64,000 nt of DNA. Source: Wolinella sp052170135 (GTDB lineage Bacteria > Campylobacterota > Campylobacteria > Campylobacterales > Helicobacteraceae). Numbering within the stretch: the stretch's first letter is position 1; each line of letters opens with the position of its first letter. Both the position numbers and the translations under genes were made by a program. Positions 1 to 9,250 of the stretch are shown here, one piece after another. The stretch covers positions 248,001 through 312,000 of the forward strand of contig JBQNBC010000001.1 in the NCBI GenBank assembly GCA_052170135.1, given 5' to 3'. Below the pieces are notes generated by a model, which did no database searches, was not told the origin of the DNA, and saw only the letters and a list, made by a program, of their open reading frames with translations.

Positions 1-107
1 TTGGTGTTTTCACCTCTTGTGTATTTGGCTATATCTTCGCATTAATTGCAGGCTATATTTAACTCTCTCCATCTCCATCACCGCTTTGGGGCTCCCCACG
101 GTGGTGC

Positions 108-113
108 TATAAT
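108..113 (+). promoter_or_regulatory. Extended -10 promoter element of rimO
   Basis: TATAAT preceded by TGC (TGCTATAAT), 33 bases before the rimO ATG. Extended -10 boxes without a recognisable -35 are usual for sigma-70 promoters of Campylobacterota. An AGGA ribosome binding site lies just ahead of the start codon. Confidence 0.55.
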
Positions 114-145
114 ACCTATCTCTAATTTTCCCCTCTAGGATTCCC

Positions 146-1462
146 ATGAAATCAAAACTACACCTAATCTCACTGGGCTGCACAAAGAATCTAGTCGATA
201 GCGAGGTTATGCTCGGGCGACTACAAGAGTATAAGCTTACACCTAACCTCGAAGAGGCTGATGTGATAATCGTAAACACTTGTGGCTTTATCGAAGCAGC
301 AAAAAAGGAGAGCTTACAGACAATTTTTGAAGCATTAGAGCATCGCAAAAAAGGTGCGATTCTCGTGGCTAGCGGTTGCCTTAGCGAGCGATATCGAGAA
401 GAGCTATTAAGCGAGCTACCAGAGATTGATATCATAACTGGCGTTGGAGACTACGACAAAATTGATGAAATGATCGCAAAGAAGAAAGGATTTCACTCTG
501 GCGAAGTCTTTTTAGCAAATGAAAGCAACCATCGCATAATCACTGGATCTAGCGTACACGCCTATGTAAAGCTAAGCGAAGGATGCAATCAGACCTGTAG
601 CTTCTGTGCAATTCCTCAATTTAAGGGCAAGCTCCACTCTCGCACGCTGGAATCAACGCTAAAAGAGGTCAAGAATCTAATCATGCAGGGATTTAGGGAT
701 TTTTCATTTATCGCGCAGGATTCTAGCTCTTACTTGCGCGACCATGGTGAAAAAGAAGGACTAATAAAGCTAGTTGAGGCACTGGACACTATCGATGGAA
801 TAAATAGCGCACGCATACTCTATCTCTATCCATCTACGGCTAGCGCAAAGCTAATAGACACAATCGCGAAATCGCACGTAGTGCAAAACTACTTTGACAT
901 GCCTATCCAACACATAGCTGAGCCAATGTTAAAGCGAATGAAACGTGGCGCAAATCGCAAGCGTCACGAGGAGCTACTGCATCGCATGCGCTCTGTGCCC
1001 GATTCTTTCCTTCGCACAACGCTAATCATCGGGCATCCACAGGAGAGCGAGGAGGAGTTTGAAGAGCTTTGCAAATTCATGGAGGAGTTTGCCTTTGACA
1101 GAGTAAATCTCTTTGCCTACTCCGATGAAGATGGAACAAGCGCACATAAAATGGCTGGCAAACTAGAGAAAAAAGTGATAAACGCGCGCATAAAAAGGCT
1201 GGACAAAATCCTCCAAAAACAAAATAAGAATCTTCTAAAAGCGATGATTGGGAGGGATATTCCTATCATTTTAGAGGGTAAGTCAAACGAGCATGAGTTT
1301 TTTTACTCGGCAAGGGATATGCGCTGGGCACCAGAGATTGATGGGGAGATTTTAATAAACGAAACACTGATAAAATCCCCAACTCCAGGGCACTATCTCG
1401 CCAAAATAACAGATGTCGCAGGTAAGCACCTGCTAGCCACTCTAACCAAAAAGTTAAGCTAA
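146..1462 (+). CDS. rimO: Ribosomal protein S12 methylthiotransferase RimO
   Basis: Radical-SAM enzyme of 438 residues that methylthiolates an aspartate of ribosomal protein S12. The N-terminal MTTase domain has the RimO-type opening LISLGCTKNLVDSEVMLG and the three cluster cysteines C12, C46 and C78. The radical-SAM CxxxCxxC is C147, C151 and C154 (EGCNQTCSFC), and a TRAM-like C-terminus follows. The opening motif and length separate it from its paralog MiaB. The ATG has AGGA upstream and follows a clear -10 box. It is a single-gene unit on the plus strand; tilS lies 219 bases downstream. Confidence 0.95.
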   Translation: MKSKLHLISLGCTKNLVDSEVMLGRLQEYKLTPNLEEADVIIVNTCGFIEAAKKESLQTIFEALEHRKKGAILVASGCLSERYREELLSELPEIDIITGVGDYDKIDEMIAKKKGFHSGEVFLANESNHRIITGSSVHAYVKLSEGCNQTCSFCAIPQFKGKLHSRTLESTLKEVKNLIMQGFRDFSFIAQDSSSYLRDHGEKEGLIKLVEALDTIDGINSARILYLYPSTASAKLIDTIAKSHVVQNYFDMPIQHIAEPMLKRMKRGANRKRHEELLHRMRSVPDSFLRTTLIIGHPQESEEEFEELCKFMEEFAFDRVNLFAYSDEDGTSAHKMAGKLEKKVINARIKRLDKILQKQNKNLLKAMIGRDIPIILEGKSNEHEFFYSARDMRWAPEIDGEILINETLIKSPTPGHYLAKITDVAGKHLLATLTKKLS

Positions 1463-1681
1463 CTTATTGGATTCTTGTCCCGTTGGCTAAGCTCCACAAG
1501 CAGTTGCTTATGCATCTATCGCGAAAGCAGTGCTATTAGAGTTGCCACAAGGCACGCAATAGGAGTTTTTTGTTTGCGCTTTGCCATTATTTCACAAAAT
1601 TTGACTTTAGCTTTTTACTCAAACTTAAATTTTACGCGCTAGATTCTCTACTATTCTAAACTTTTGCCAAAGGAGTAATGC
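1463..1681. other. Intergenic stretch rimO-tilS
   Basis: 219 bases with no credible reading frame. Near the 3' end TATTCT (1652-1657) could be a -10 element for tilS, and AAAGGAG sits at 1670-1676 as the tilS ribosome binding site. I see no strong terminator hairpin behind rimO. Confidence 0.4.
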
Positions 1682-2677
1682 ATGCCCTCGGCCTTGTGTC
1701 AAAAGCTACTACACATAAAAGAGTTACAAAATGGCAAGAATCTACTTGGGTTCTCCGGCGGAGTTGATTCTAGTGCACTATTTTTTCTGCTGCGTGAGCT
1801 TGATATTTATGTTGATATTGCGATTGTTAATTACCAAACACGCAAAGAATCGCACGCCGAGGAATTGTACGCACTAGAGCTGGCAAAGAGCCATGGCATA
1901 CGCTGCTTTACAAAACACATAAAGCTGGAAACTAGTAATTTCGAACACAATGCACGCGAGGTGCGGTATCGATTCTTTGATGATCTAGCAAAGAGCCATG
2001 ACTATACAAATCTAGTGCTAGCGCATCAGCTAAATGATCGCTTAGAATGGCTTCTTATGCGCCTATCGCAAGGTAGCGCTCTTGGGACGCTACTTGGCTT
2101 TGAGTCGCTTGAAGTGCGAGGCACTATAAATGTAGTGCGACCGCTTAGCAATATCATAAAAAGCGAGCTTTATGGGTATTTGCACGAGTATAAATTGACA
2201 TATTTTGAAGATTCCAGCAACGAGAATCCAAAATATTTGCGAAATAGATTCCGCCCACTTGCTTGTGCTATTTTGGATGAATGGGCGGGTGGAATTTTAC
2301 GTAGCTTTGATCTACTCTTTAGCGAGAAAATGCGTCTTTATAGCGATGCTCATAGAAGAATCGATGAGCTTTTCTATTTCAGGGCGAGTGATTTTGGTGC
2401 TCATGACCTGTACTTAATCGACCTATCGCTAAAAAAGCTTGGCTATGTGATGAGCAGTGCGCAGCGTGAGGAGCTGATTAAATGTGGTTTTAGCACAGTT
2501 TTGGGCGGACGATTTGCCATTGATAGCACTGATAAAGTTATTTTTGTCGCACCATTTTTAAAAATCACTCTAGACAAAAAACTACGCGAAAAACTACGCA
2601 AAGCAAGAATCCCGCCAAAAGTGAGAGGATACTGCGCTAGCAATGGGATTTGGAAGATTGATTCTTTGAGCTGTTAA
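1682..2677 (+). CDS. tilS: tRNA(Ile)-lysidine synthase TilS
   Basis: PP-loop ATPase that converts C34 of the AUA-reading tRNA-Ile to lysidine. The N-terminal nucleotide-binding motif GFSGGVDSS is at residues 23-31. The 331-residue length agrees with the short epsilonproteobacterial form, which lacks the long C-terminal domains of E. coli TilS. A strong AAAGGAG stands before the ATG. The stop codon is followed at once, in the same frame, by a fragment of an unrelated toxin-like gene (2678-2815), so the 3' end of tilS is a recombination junction. The last few residues of TilS may therefore differ from relatives. Confidence 0.93.
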   Translation: MPSALCQKLLHIKELQNGKNLLGFSGGVDSSALFFLLRELDIYVDIAIVNYQTRKESHAEELYALELAKSHGIRCFTKHIKLETSNFEHNAREVRYRFFDDLAKSHDYTNLVLAHQLNDRLEWLLMRLSQGSALGTLLGFESLEVRGTINVVRPLSNIIKSELYGYLHEYKLTYFEDSSNENPKYLRNRFRPLACAILDEWAGGILRSFDLLFSEKMRLYSDAHRRIDELFYFRASDFGAHDLYLIDLSLKKLGYVMSSAQREELIKCGFSTVLGGRFAIDSTDKVIFVAPFLKITLDKKLREKLRKARIPPKVRGYCASNGIWKIDSLSC

Positions 2678-3104
2678 GCAACGAGACGGGGACAAGTTAG
2701 CGGGGCATTTTATCGTGATGATTTGGGCGATATTGATTTAGTTTGGGGCGATTCTAAGCATGGGTTGCAACATATTTTAGAGAAACACGCCGATGGGTTT
2801 GGAGAGGGCGGATGAATTTGTAAAATATGAAAAAGGGCTAAAAGATAATAAAAACAAAAGCGGGTTTGGCTCAGAGCATATAAACAAACACCTAGACAAA
2901 AGTCGTGGTGGGTGGGTAAGCAAAGAAGAGCTTTTAAGCATAGGCGAAATGATGCGCAATGCACAAGAACATACTATAAGCGGAGAAAAGAGCGTTTATA
3001 CATACTTTGACAAAGACGGTGTTAGATTTAGAGTGATTGTAGGCAGTAAAAACAATGGGAAAGAAAGAGTTGTCACATTTTATAGCAATAGAAAGGCTAT
3101 ATAG
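2678..3104 (+). pseudogene. Frameshifted DUF3519 / barnase-EndoU-like nuclease fragment
   Basis: Two overlapping pieces of one protein. In the tilS frame, directly after its stop, bases 2678-2815 read RGQVSGAFYRDDLGDIDLVW, then GDSKHGLQHILEKHADGFGEGG and a stop. The homologous reading continues one frame over from about 2808 as DEFVKYEKGLKDN... to VVTFYSNRKAI at 3104. The motif RGQVSGAFY...GDIDLVWG...GLxHIxEKH is what I remember from large Helicobacter DUF3519 proteins with a C-terminal barnase/EndoU/colicin-type nuclease fold. This is therefore the C-terminal nuclease module of a lost large toxin-like gene. Family by recollection; the frameshift is seen directly. The N-terminal bulk is absent. 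Confidence 0.65.
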
Positions 3105-3178
3105 ATGCTTGGCTCAGAAAATTGTATTCTGATTTACATTTACTCCAAGCACCATGGGGATTGTAACTCAAAAGTAGA

Positions 3179-3241
3179 GATGAGGCAAGAGTGCATGGGG
3201 AACTTAAAAACCCGATATTAAAAGAAGAAGAGGAGTTTTAA
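3179..3241 (+). pseudogene. Orphan C-terminal gene fragment
   Basis: A short open stretch reading DEARVHGELKNPILKEEEEF and a stop, with no start codon. It looks like the tail of a lost gene. It ends 2 bases before the GTG of the next fragment, which suggests a former operon. The product is not recognised. Confidence 0.3.
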
Positions 3242-3243
3242 CA

Positions 3244-3454
3244 GTGAAAAGTATTGATGAACTAAAAGAGATGCTAGAACAGGCAAGAGAAGCAGGCGAT
3301 AAAAGCATAAGAGAGTATAAAGAGGCAAAAGAATACGCGCGCATTAGCGGTGGTGGTGGCGATGATGGCAACAGAGGCGGTGAGGGGCGGTTTAGCAAAG
3401 TATTTTGATAAAAACCATAAAGACAACGCAAGAGTAAAAGCTAGCAAAGATTGA
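3244..3454 (+). pseudogene. Small hypothetical protein, probably frameshifted
   Basis: From a GTG at 3244 the frame reads VKSIDELKEMLEQAREAGDK and on through a Gly/Asp-rich segment to a TGA at 3406-3408 (54 residues). If one base is dropped near 3400 the reading goes on as FSKYFDKNHKDNARVKASKD to a stop at 3452-3454, which looks like the native C-terminus. The charged helical N-terminus and glycine linker resemble small proteins I associate with Helicobacter prophage or toxin islands, but I cannot name the family. It belongs with the two fragments before it. Confidence 0.4.
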
Positions 3455-3563
3455 CAGTGGCTTGCACATACTACACATACTACACACAAAACGACCGTGA
3501 AGAATCTAGCAAGTGCTAGTCAAATCATCATAGCAAAGCAAATTCTCCACCAAAATAAACTAT

Positions 3564-5024
3564 CTATTTTAGATTCTCAAGCTCCTTTAGCGTACTTGTT
3601 AGCACGCCAAGCTTATTTGTAACCTCAAGATACTCCAGTTCCTTTTGACTATCAGCGACGATTCCTGCTCCAGCTTGCAAAAAGACTTTTTCTGGTTTTA
3701 TCAGTGCAGTACGAATTGTGATTGCACTGTCCATATCGCCATTAAAACCAAAATAACCAACCGCACCGCTATAAAATCCACGCTTCAGTCCTTCAAGATG
3801 CGCGATGAGTTCCATGGCCTTAATCTTTGGCGCACCAGTCATTGTCCCGGCAGTAAATGTCGCAGCAAACAGATCAAACATATCGCAATCTTCGCGCAGC
3901 AAACCCTCGACATCACTCACCATATGCATAACGTGTGAATACCGCTCAAGCCGCATAATTTCACCCACTCGCACACTTCCAGCTTTAGCGACACGTCCAA
4001 CATCATTACGCCCCAAATCAATAAGCATAATGTGCTCTGCGCGCTCCTTTTCATCGTTCCTTAACTCATCTGCCAGCTCTTTGTCACGAGCTCGATTCTT
4101 GCCGCGCTTCCTCGTGCCAGCTATCGGTCGCAGGAGGATAGAGCGCTCCTCAAGCCGCACCATAACTTCAGGCGAGCTACCCGCAAATGCAAAGTCATCA
4201 AACTCGAGCAAAAACAGATACGGGGATGGATTCTTTCCACGCAAAATACGATAAAAACTAAATGGATCAATCGAGACATTTTGAGTGTAGCGATTTGAGA
4301 TAAGAATCTGAAAAACGTCACCCGCACGGATATACTCCAGTGCACGATCGACTAGCTCAAAGAAGTGTGCCTTGCTATGGTAAAACTCACCATTTTTTAA
4401 AGCTTGTTTCCCATTGTCAGAAGAATCACTGATATCGATATCCGCAGCAGGAATAAGCGCACGAAATGGTTCACTTGAGCGCAGAATGGCGCACAGATTC
4501 TCAAACTCATCGGCAATGATTGAATCTTGAGTTATCATCGTTAGATTGGCATTTTTATGTGAATAACAGAAAATAATTTTAGGGCGCACAAGCCGCATGT
4601 CTGGAATCCCAGTCTCATCACAAAGAGGATCCATCAAGTTTTTTAAGCTTGGCTCAAAAAACTTAACCATGTCATAGCCGATATATCCAATAAAGCCATC
4701 TATAAAGCTAACTCCAATCTCTTCGCACTTCTGCTTACAAGATAACTGATCGAGTTTGGCATAGTAATCTTTTAGGAAAATTAGTGGATTTGCACTTATT
4801 GAGGTGTGATTTCCACAAGAATCTACATGGTAACTCGCGCCATCTTTTGAAATTACCTCTTCACGTGCACCTATGACAATAAAGCTGTTTGAGCCACTTT
4901 CGCTACTGCTTATCGCGCTCTCAAAAAGAAAAGAGATCTCGCCAGTAAACCTCTCCTTGAGCTTTGCATAAATCGATACTGGCGTGATCTGATCAAGTAA
5001 AATTCTCCTATGAAAAATCTCCAT
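3564..5024 (-). CDS. trpE: Anthranilate synthase component I
   Basis: Chorismate-utilising enzyme of 486 residues that makes anthranilate for tryptophan, normally with a glutamine amidotransferase partner (TrpG) that is not in this window. The conserved C-terminal chorismate-binding domain shows RPIAGTRKRG, IDLGRNDVGRV and FTAGTMTGAPKIKAMELI. Ala in PIAGT is typical of TrpE; aminodeoxychorismate synthases (PabB) carry Lys there (PIKGT), so I prefer TrpE. It is the last gene of a minus-strand unit, 12 bases behind the SPOR-domain gene. In Campylobacter, as I recall, aroE is found at this place instead. TrpE standing apart from a trp operon is unusual. Confidence 0.85.
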   Translation of the reverse strand: MEIFHRRILLDQITPVSIYAKLKERFTGEISFLFESAISSSESGSNSFIVIGAREEVISKDGASYHVDSCGNHTSISANPLIFLKDYYAKLDQLSCKQKCEEIGVSFIDGFIGYIGYDMVKFFEPSLKNLMDPLCDETGIPDMRLVRPKIIFCYSHKNANLTMITQDSIIADEFENLCAILRSSEPFRALIPAADIDISDSSDNGKQALKNGEFYHSKAHFFELVDRALEYIRAGDVFQILISNRYTQNVSIDPFSFYRILRGKNPSPYLFLLEFDDFAFAGSSPEVMVRLEERSILLRPIAGTRKRGKNRARDKELADELRNDEKERAEHIMLIDLGRNDVGRVAKAGSVRVGEIMRLERYSHVMHMVSDVEGLLREDCDMFDLFAATFTAGTMTGAPKIKAMELIAHLEGLKRGFYSGAVGYFGFNGDMDSAITIRTALIKPEKVFLQAGAGIVADSQKELEYLEVTNKLGVLTSTLKELENLK

Positions 5025-5036
5025 AGATTCTAAACT

Positions 5037-5858
5037 TTAGTCTATATGCTTTATAAAAGCTTTTGGCTCTAGCTTGGCTTTTATATCTTTTAGAGCACTA
5101 GCTGCCTCGGCACGGCTTTGATATGGTCCAATAAGCACTCGAGTAATTTCACTTCCATTTACCACCTCATGCTGGGTCGTGAAGTTTAGGCCATTGCTCT
5201 CTATCTTTTTAGCATAGCTCCCATCTGGTGAGAACTTGGCAAATGAGCCAACCTGCACGTAGTATCCGCCACTAGCTCCGGTGTTCTTAGTCTTTGAAGA
5301 TGGAGCTGTATTGATATTTTTAAACGTGTCAGACGCACTTTTTGGCGAAGTATGCTTTGGCGATTCCTTGCTTGTGGATTGAGAGACTGGCTTTGGCATC
5401 TCCTTTGTTGCTGGCTTTGCTGCTGTGGCTTGAGGCTCTTTCGCTACCTCTTCAACTGTAGTTGCTGGTACGCTGCTTGGAGGTGTCGGCAGAGTGGCTT
5501 GAGCCACCTGTTTTGCCTTTATTTCACGAACGATTCTTTCAAATTTATCATCGCTGCTTAGATTTTCATCATTTGCTAGTGGCACTTGTTGAAATCGATT
5601 CTCCTCGCTTACACTTGGTGCGCTAGATGTACTTGGCGCGGCTGGAAGTGGAACTGCGCTATCCACCTTTTTTGGTGCACTAAGCGGAATCTGAGCTGGC
5701 TGCTCCTCTTCTCTAGTCAATGCATAAATAGAAAAAATAACCATCAAAAACAGTATGACCGCAGCTGCGGCAACTAAAATCATCTTTTTAGACTGGGCAG
5801 ACTTCATAGCATCATCATCGCTGATTAATATATCACCAAGCTCTCGTCTATCTTCCAT
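5037..5858 (-). CDS. SPOR-domain inner-membrane protein
   Basis: 273 residues. A short cytoplasmic N-terminus is followed by one membrane span at about 26-47 (MILVAAAAVILFLMVIFSIY), then a long Pro/Ser/Ala/Thr-rich periplasmic linker (about 55-195), and a C-terminal SPOR domain (about 198-273, starting GGYYVQVGSFAKF). SPOR domains bind denuded septal peptidoglycan, so a cell-division or envelope role is likely. It has a good AAAGGAG ribosome binding site and lies between a DUF1882 gene and trpE. The position matches the Cj0404 / HP0185-type gene downstream of glyA. Function is inferred from the domain only. Confidence 0.82.
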   Translation of the reverse strand: MEDRRELGDILISDDDAMKSAQSKKMILVAAAAVILFLMVIFSIYALTREEEQPAQIPLSAPKKVDSAVPLPAAPSTSSAPSVSEENRFQQVPLANDENLSSDDKFERIVREIKAKQVAQATLPTPPSSVPATTVEEVAKEPQATAAKPATKEMPKPVSQSTSKESPKHTSPKSASDTFKNINTAPSSKTKNTGASGGYYVQVGSFAKFSPDGSYAKKIESNGLNFTTQHEVVNGSEITRVLIGPYQSRAEAASALKDIKAKLEPKAFIKHID

Positions 5859-5883
5859 TTATAGCTCCTTTGTGGATTTGACC

Positions 5884-6429
5884 CTACATATGTTTCGCCC
5901 ATGACGCTCCACGCTCTTTTGCATAGACATCGTATGGGATCGCTAAGATATTAAACTCTCGTGGGAGATCCTGATTTGGGAAGATTCTCCACTCTGTTGG
6001 CATTTTTTGTGATAGCTTCATAGATAGCATCTTGCCAAGCTGATATGCCTCTTGCAAGGTGGTGTGTCCCTTATGTATGTACAGATGTAGCCTCCCTGGC
6101 GTCTTGGAGGTATAAGCAGTAAAATTCATAAATCCCTCCTCGCGAAACAAAAGCTGCGCACGATGCCAAAAACGCTCTGTATTGCGCCCGTTATAGTCAA
6201 ATACGATATTTTCAACCTTGTCGCGCTCATTGATAAGCGAATGCGAAACTACAATTTCACCTTTTAGATGCTGCTGGATTACAGCTCGCGTAAGTGGAGA
6301 ATCGACACGCTCAAATTTGTTGTAAAACGTGCGACCGCCAAACAGCACCTTTTGCCCGATACCATCGCGCTTTATCCAATAATGATTGTCAATCATTTTG
6401 ATAAGTTTTAAGTCCATTTCGCTGACCAT
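5884..6429 (-). CDS. DUF1882 family protein
   Basis: Conserved epsilonproteobacterial protein of 181 residues with no signal peptide or membrane span. It is found next to glyA in Campylobacter (Cj0403) and Helicobacter (HP0184), as I recall. The sequence is rich in aromatic and basic residues (IDNHYWIKRDGIGQK near the start). The segment VENIVFDYNGRNTERFWHRAQ is followed by a C-terminus ending GASWAKHM. The C-terminal half recalls small primase-like or nucleotidyl-binding folds, but I would not assign a reaction. It is cotranscribed with glyA (35-base gap) and the SPOR gene (25-base gap). Confidence 0.75.
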   Translation of the reverse strand: MVSEMDLKLIKMIDNHYWIKRDGIGQKVLFGGRTFYNKFERVDSPLTRAVIQQHLKGEIVVSHSLINERDKVENIVFDYNGRNTERFWHRAQLLFREEGFMNFTAYTSKTPGRLHLYIHKGHTTLQEAYQLGKMLSMKLSQKMPTEWRIFPNQDLPREFNILAIPYDVYAKERGASWAKHM

Positions 6430-6464
6430 AAGCCATCCTGCCTTTCTATTCTAAGAATCTAAAT

Positions 6465-7715
6465 TTAAAAAATAGCCTTGTCATAAACAGGGAATCGTGC
6501 CGCAAATTCCGCAATCTCTTGCTTGATTTTTGCGTGTTTTTCAGCATTATTTACATCATCGAGCACATCAGCAATTTTATTTGCAATAAACTCAAATTCT
6601 GCCTCTTTCATACCACGCGCGGTGAGAGCTGGCGCACCGATTCTTACGCCGCTTGTTACAAATGGACTGCGCGTTTCGCCAGGGACGGTATTTTTATTGA
6701 CGGTAATTCCAGCTTCGCCTAATGCCCTATCGGCATCCTTACCACTAAACTCCTTATCAAGCAAGGATAAAAGCACTAGGTGATTATCCGTCCCGCCACT
6801 AACAAGCGAGTAACCACGCTCGGTGAGAATCCTAGCTAGCACCTTTGCATTTGCTTTGACTTGCTTAGCGTATGTTTTCCACTCTGGTTTTAGATTCTCA
6901 CCAAATCCTACAGCCTTTGCCGCGACAACATGCATAAGCGGTCCACCCTGCGTCCCCGGGAATACTGACTTATCAATTTTCTTTGCAATCTCCTCGTCAT
7001 TTGTGAGAATCATACCACCACGAGGTCCTCGAAGCGTCTTGTGCGTTGTAGATGTAACAATATGACAGTGTGGAAATGGATCTGGATACTCACCTGCAAC
7101 AACTAACCCAGCTACGTGCGCCACATCACCCAAAAGTAGCGCACCCACGCTATCAGCAATCTCACGGAATCGCTTAAAATCAAGCTCACGCGCATACGCA
7201 CTAAAGCCACAAACAATCATTTGTGGCTTTACTATTTTCGCGATTTCAGCGACTTTATCGTAGTTAATATAGCCATCAAGCTCAACACCATAAAAAAAGC
7301 TCTGATAAGTCTGACCGCTCACACTAACCTTCGCACCATGCGTTAAATGTCCACCATGACTCAAATCCATGCCAAGAATCTTATCGTGTGGCTTCAAAAG
7401 TGCGCTATAGACTGCACCATTAGCCTGACTACCGGAATGAGGCTGGACATTTGCAAAGCCACACTTAAACAGTTTTTTGGCGCGCTCAATCGCAATCTCC
7501 TCAATCCTGTCAACAAATTCGCAACCACCATAATAACGCTTATATGGATAGCCCTCAGCATATTTGTTTGTCAGCACACTGCCCATAGCTTCCATTACCG
7601 CTGGAAATGTAAAGTTCTCACTTGCAATCATCTCTAGGTGACTATTTTGTCGCCCTAATTCTTTATCTATGAGATCAAAAATCTCTTTATCATTGACTTC
7701 TAGTGCGTATTTCAT
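6465..7715 (-). CDS. glyA: Serine hydroxymethyltransferase
   Basis: PLP enzyme that interconverts serine and glycine and supplies methylene-tetrahydrofolate, which ThyX (26.4 kb) uses. 416 residues, the usual length. The PLP lysine is K226 in TSTTHKTLRGPRGG, and the substrate and cofactor motifs MIASENF, HSGSQAN and GDVAHVAGLV are present. Its ATG overlaps the lysS stop by 4 bases, so the two genes are translationally coupled. Confidence 0.97.
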   Translation of the reverse strand: MKYALEVNDKEIFDLIDKELGRQNSHLEMIASENFTFPAVMEAMGSVLTNKYAEGYPYKRYYGGCEFVDRIEEIAIERAKKLFKCGFANVQPHSGSQANGAVYSALLKPHDKILGMDLSHGGHLTHGAKVSVSGQTYQSFFYGVELDGYINYDKVAEIAKIVKPQMIVCGFSAYARELDFKRFREIADSVGALLLGDVAHVAGLVVAGEYPDPFPHCHIVTSTTHKTLRGPRGGMILTNDEEIAKKIDKSVFPGTQGGPLMHVVAAKAVGFGENLKPEWKTYAKQVKANAKVLARILTERGYSLVSGGTDNHLVLLSLLDKEFSGKDADRALGEAGITVNKNTVPGETRSPFVTSGVRIGAPALTARGMKEAEFEFIANKIADVLDDVNNAEKHAKIKQEIAEFAARFPVYDKAIF

Positions 7716-9235
7716 GATTCTTCATCCTTTGTAGTTATGGTATAGTCGATCTTTTGTGGCTTGAGCGCAGGGAACAAAATAACATCCTTGATTGAGCGAT
7801 TATTTGTGAGCAACATTACAAGGCGGTCGATTCCGATTCCTTCACCTGCTGTCGGTGCCATGCCATGTCCAAGCGCCCAAACATAGTCCTCGTCCATATG
7901 TTGCGCCTCTTCGTCGCCTGCATTTTTCGCATCTACCTGAGCGCGGAATCGCTCAAGCTGATCAAGTGGATCATTTAACTCGCTAAAGCCATTGCTAATC
8001 TCTTTTTTACCAATAAATAACTCAAAACGATCAGCTAGCTCTGGATTTTCATTATTTCGGCGTGCAAGCGGGCTAATCTCTATAGGAAAATCAGTAACAA
8101 AAGTTGGACTAATAAGCTTCTCCTCAACAAATGCATCAAATGCCTCCGCCCAGAGCTTTCCAAGTCCCATATCACCCTCTAGTCTAACGCCACGCTCAAT
8201 CATGTACGCGCGTAGCTCGCTCTCACTCTCAATCACACTAAGTGGCACGCCACCGATCTCATGCAAAGCATTTTTATATGAGATTCTTCTAAAGGGTCTT
8301 GAAAAATCAATCATATCATCACCGTGTGGAAGAATCTTAGGTAGTTCTAGCTTCTTAAACAGGTAGCCAAAAAGTTCCTCTGTTAAGTCCATGAGGTCAT
8401 GGTATGTCTTATACGCCCAGTAAAACTCAATCATCGTAAATTCTGGATTATGCGAGTGATCCATGCCTTCGTTTCGAAAGTTTCTATTAATCTCAAAAAC
8501 TGCCTCAAACCCACCAACAACTAGCCTTTTTAGGTATAGCTCTGGTGCAATTCTTAAGTATCGATCAACACCTAGCGCGTTGTGATGCGTGATAAACGGC
8601 TTTGCATTTGCTCCGCCTGGGATAGGATGCATCATAGGCGTCTCTACTTCTAAAAAGCCCTTGTCTTCAAAGAATCTACGCACGCTCGAGACAATGCGAC
8701 TGCGAAGCTTGAAAGTTTCTTTAACCTCTGGATTCATTATCAAGTCCAAATATCGCTGACGATAGCGCAACTCTATATCCACAAGACCATGATACTTTTC
8801 CGGTAGGGGGACAATTGCTTTTGTGAGTATTTTCATCTCGCGCGCGTGCAGGCTAAGCTCGCCTGTACGTGTAACAAAAGGAAATCCACTCACAGCCACA
8901 ATATCGCCAACTTCTGCAAATTTTTTTAAGTGTGCAAAATCCCCAGCAAGCTCATTTTGAGAAAAATATATTTGAACAACCCCGCTCTCGTCTTCGATTT
9001 TAGCAAATGCCGCCTTGCCCATATGACGGAGAAACTTAATACGTCCAACGATATCCTCGCACACATTTTCGTCTTTTTTTTCATCGCTCTGCAATTCTTT
9101 TAGCGAATGGAATTTCTCCAAAAATCCGACATTTGTAATTGTGCGCTTTACGTCGTTATCATATGGATTCTTGCCTATCTCCCGAAGCTCATCGCTCTTT
9201 GATATTCGCTGTTTTATATATTGATTAGAGAACAA
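7712..9235 (-). CDS. lysS: Lysyl-tRNA synthetase, class II
   Basis: 507 residues. An N-terminal OB-fold anticodon-binding domain (about 60-160, with GRIKFLRHMGKAAFAKIED) is followed by the class II catalytic domain. Motif 2 is FEINRNFRNEGMDHSHNPEF and motif 3 is GEGIGIDRLVMLLTN. It lies in the conserved cvpA-lysS-glyA order, 15 bases after cvpA and overlapping glyA by 4 bases. Confidence 0.97.
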   Translation of the reverse strand: MFSNQYIKQRISKSDELREIGKNPYDNDVKRTITNVGFLEKFHSLKELQSDEKKDENVCEDIVGRIKFLRHMGKAAFAKIEDESGVVQIYFSQNELAGDFAHLKKFAEVGDIVAVSGFPFVTRTGELSLHAREMKILTKAIVPLPEKYHGLVDIELRYRQRYLDLIMNPEVKETFKLRSRIVSSVRRFFEDKGFLEVETPMMHPIPGGANAKPFITHHNALGVDRYLRIAPELYLKRLVVGGFEAVFEINRNFRNEGMDHSHNPEFTMIEFYWAYKTYHDLMDLTEELFGYLFKKLELPKILPHGDDMIDFSRPFRRISYKNALHEIGGVPLSVIESESELRAYMIERGVRLEGDMGLGKLWAEAFDAFVEEKLISPTFVTDFPIEISPLARRNNENPELADRFELFIGKKEISNGFSELNDPLDQLERFRAQVDAKNAGDEEAQHMDEDYVWALGHGMAPTAGEGIGIDRLVMLLTNNRSIKDVILFPALKPQKIDYTITTKDEES

Positions 9236-9250
9236 AATTAAATCCTTTAT

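Noticed and set aside
10..435. 141-residue open frame on the minus strand at the left edge
   Set aside because: It lies antisense to the start of rimO, is Ser/Arg-rich and has no ribosome binding site; a shadow of rimO.
3465..3490. CACATACTA tandem repeat (about two and a half copies)
   Set aside because: Too short for a microsatellite of note, not in a gene, no spacer structure as in CRISPR.
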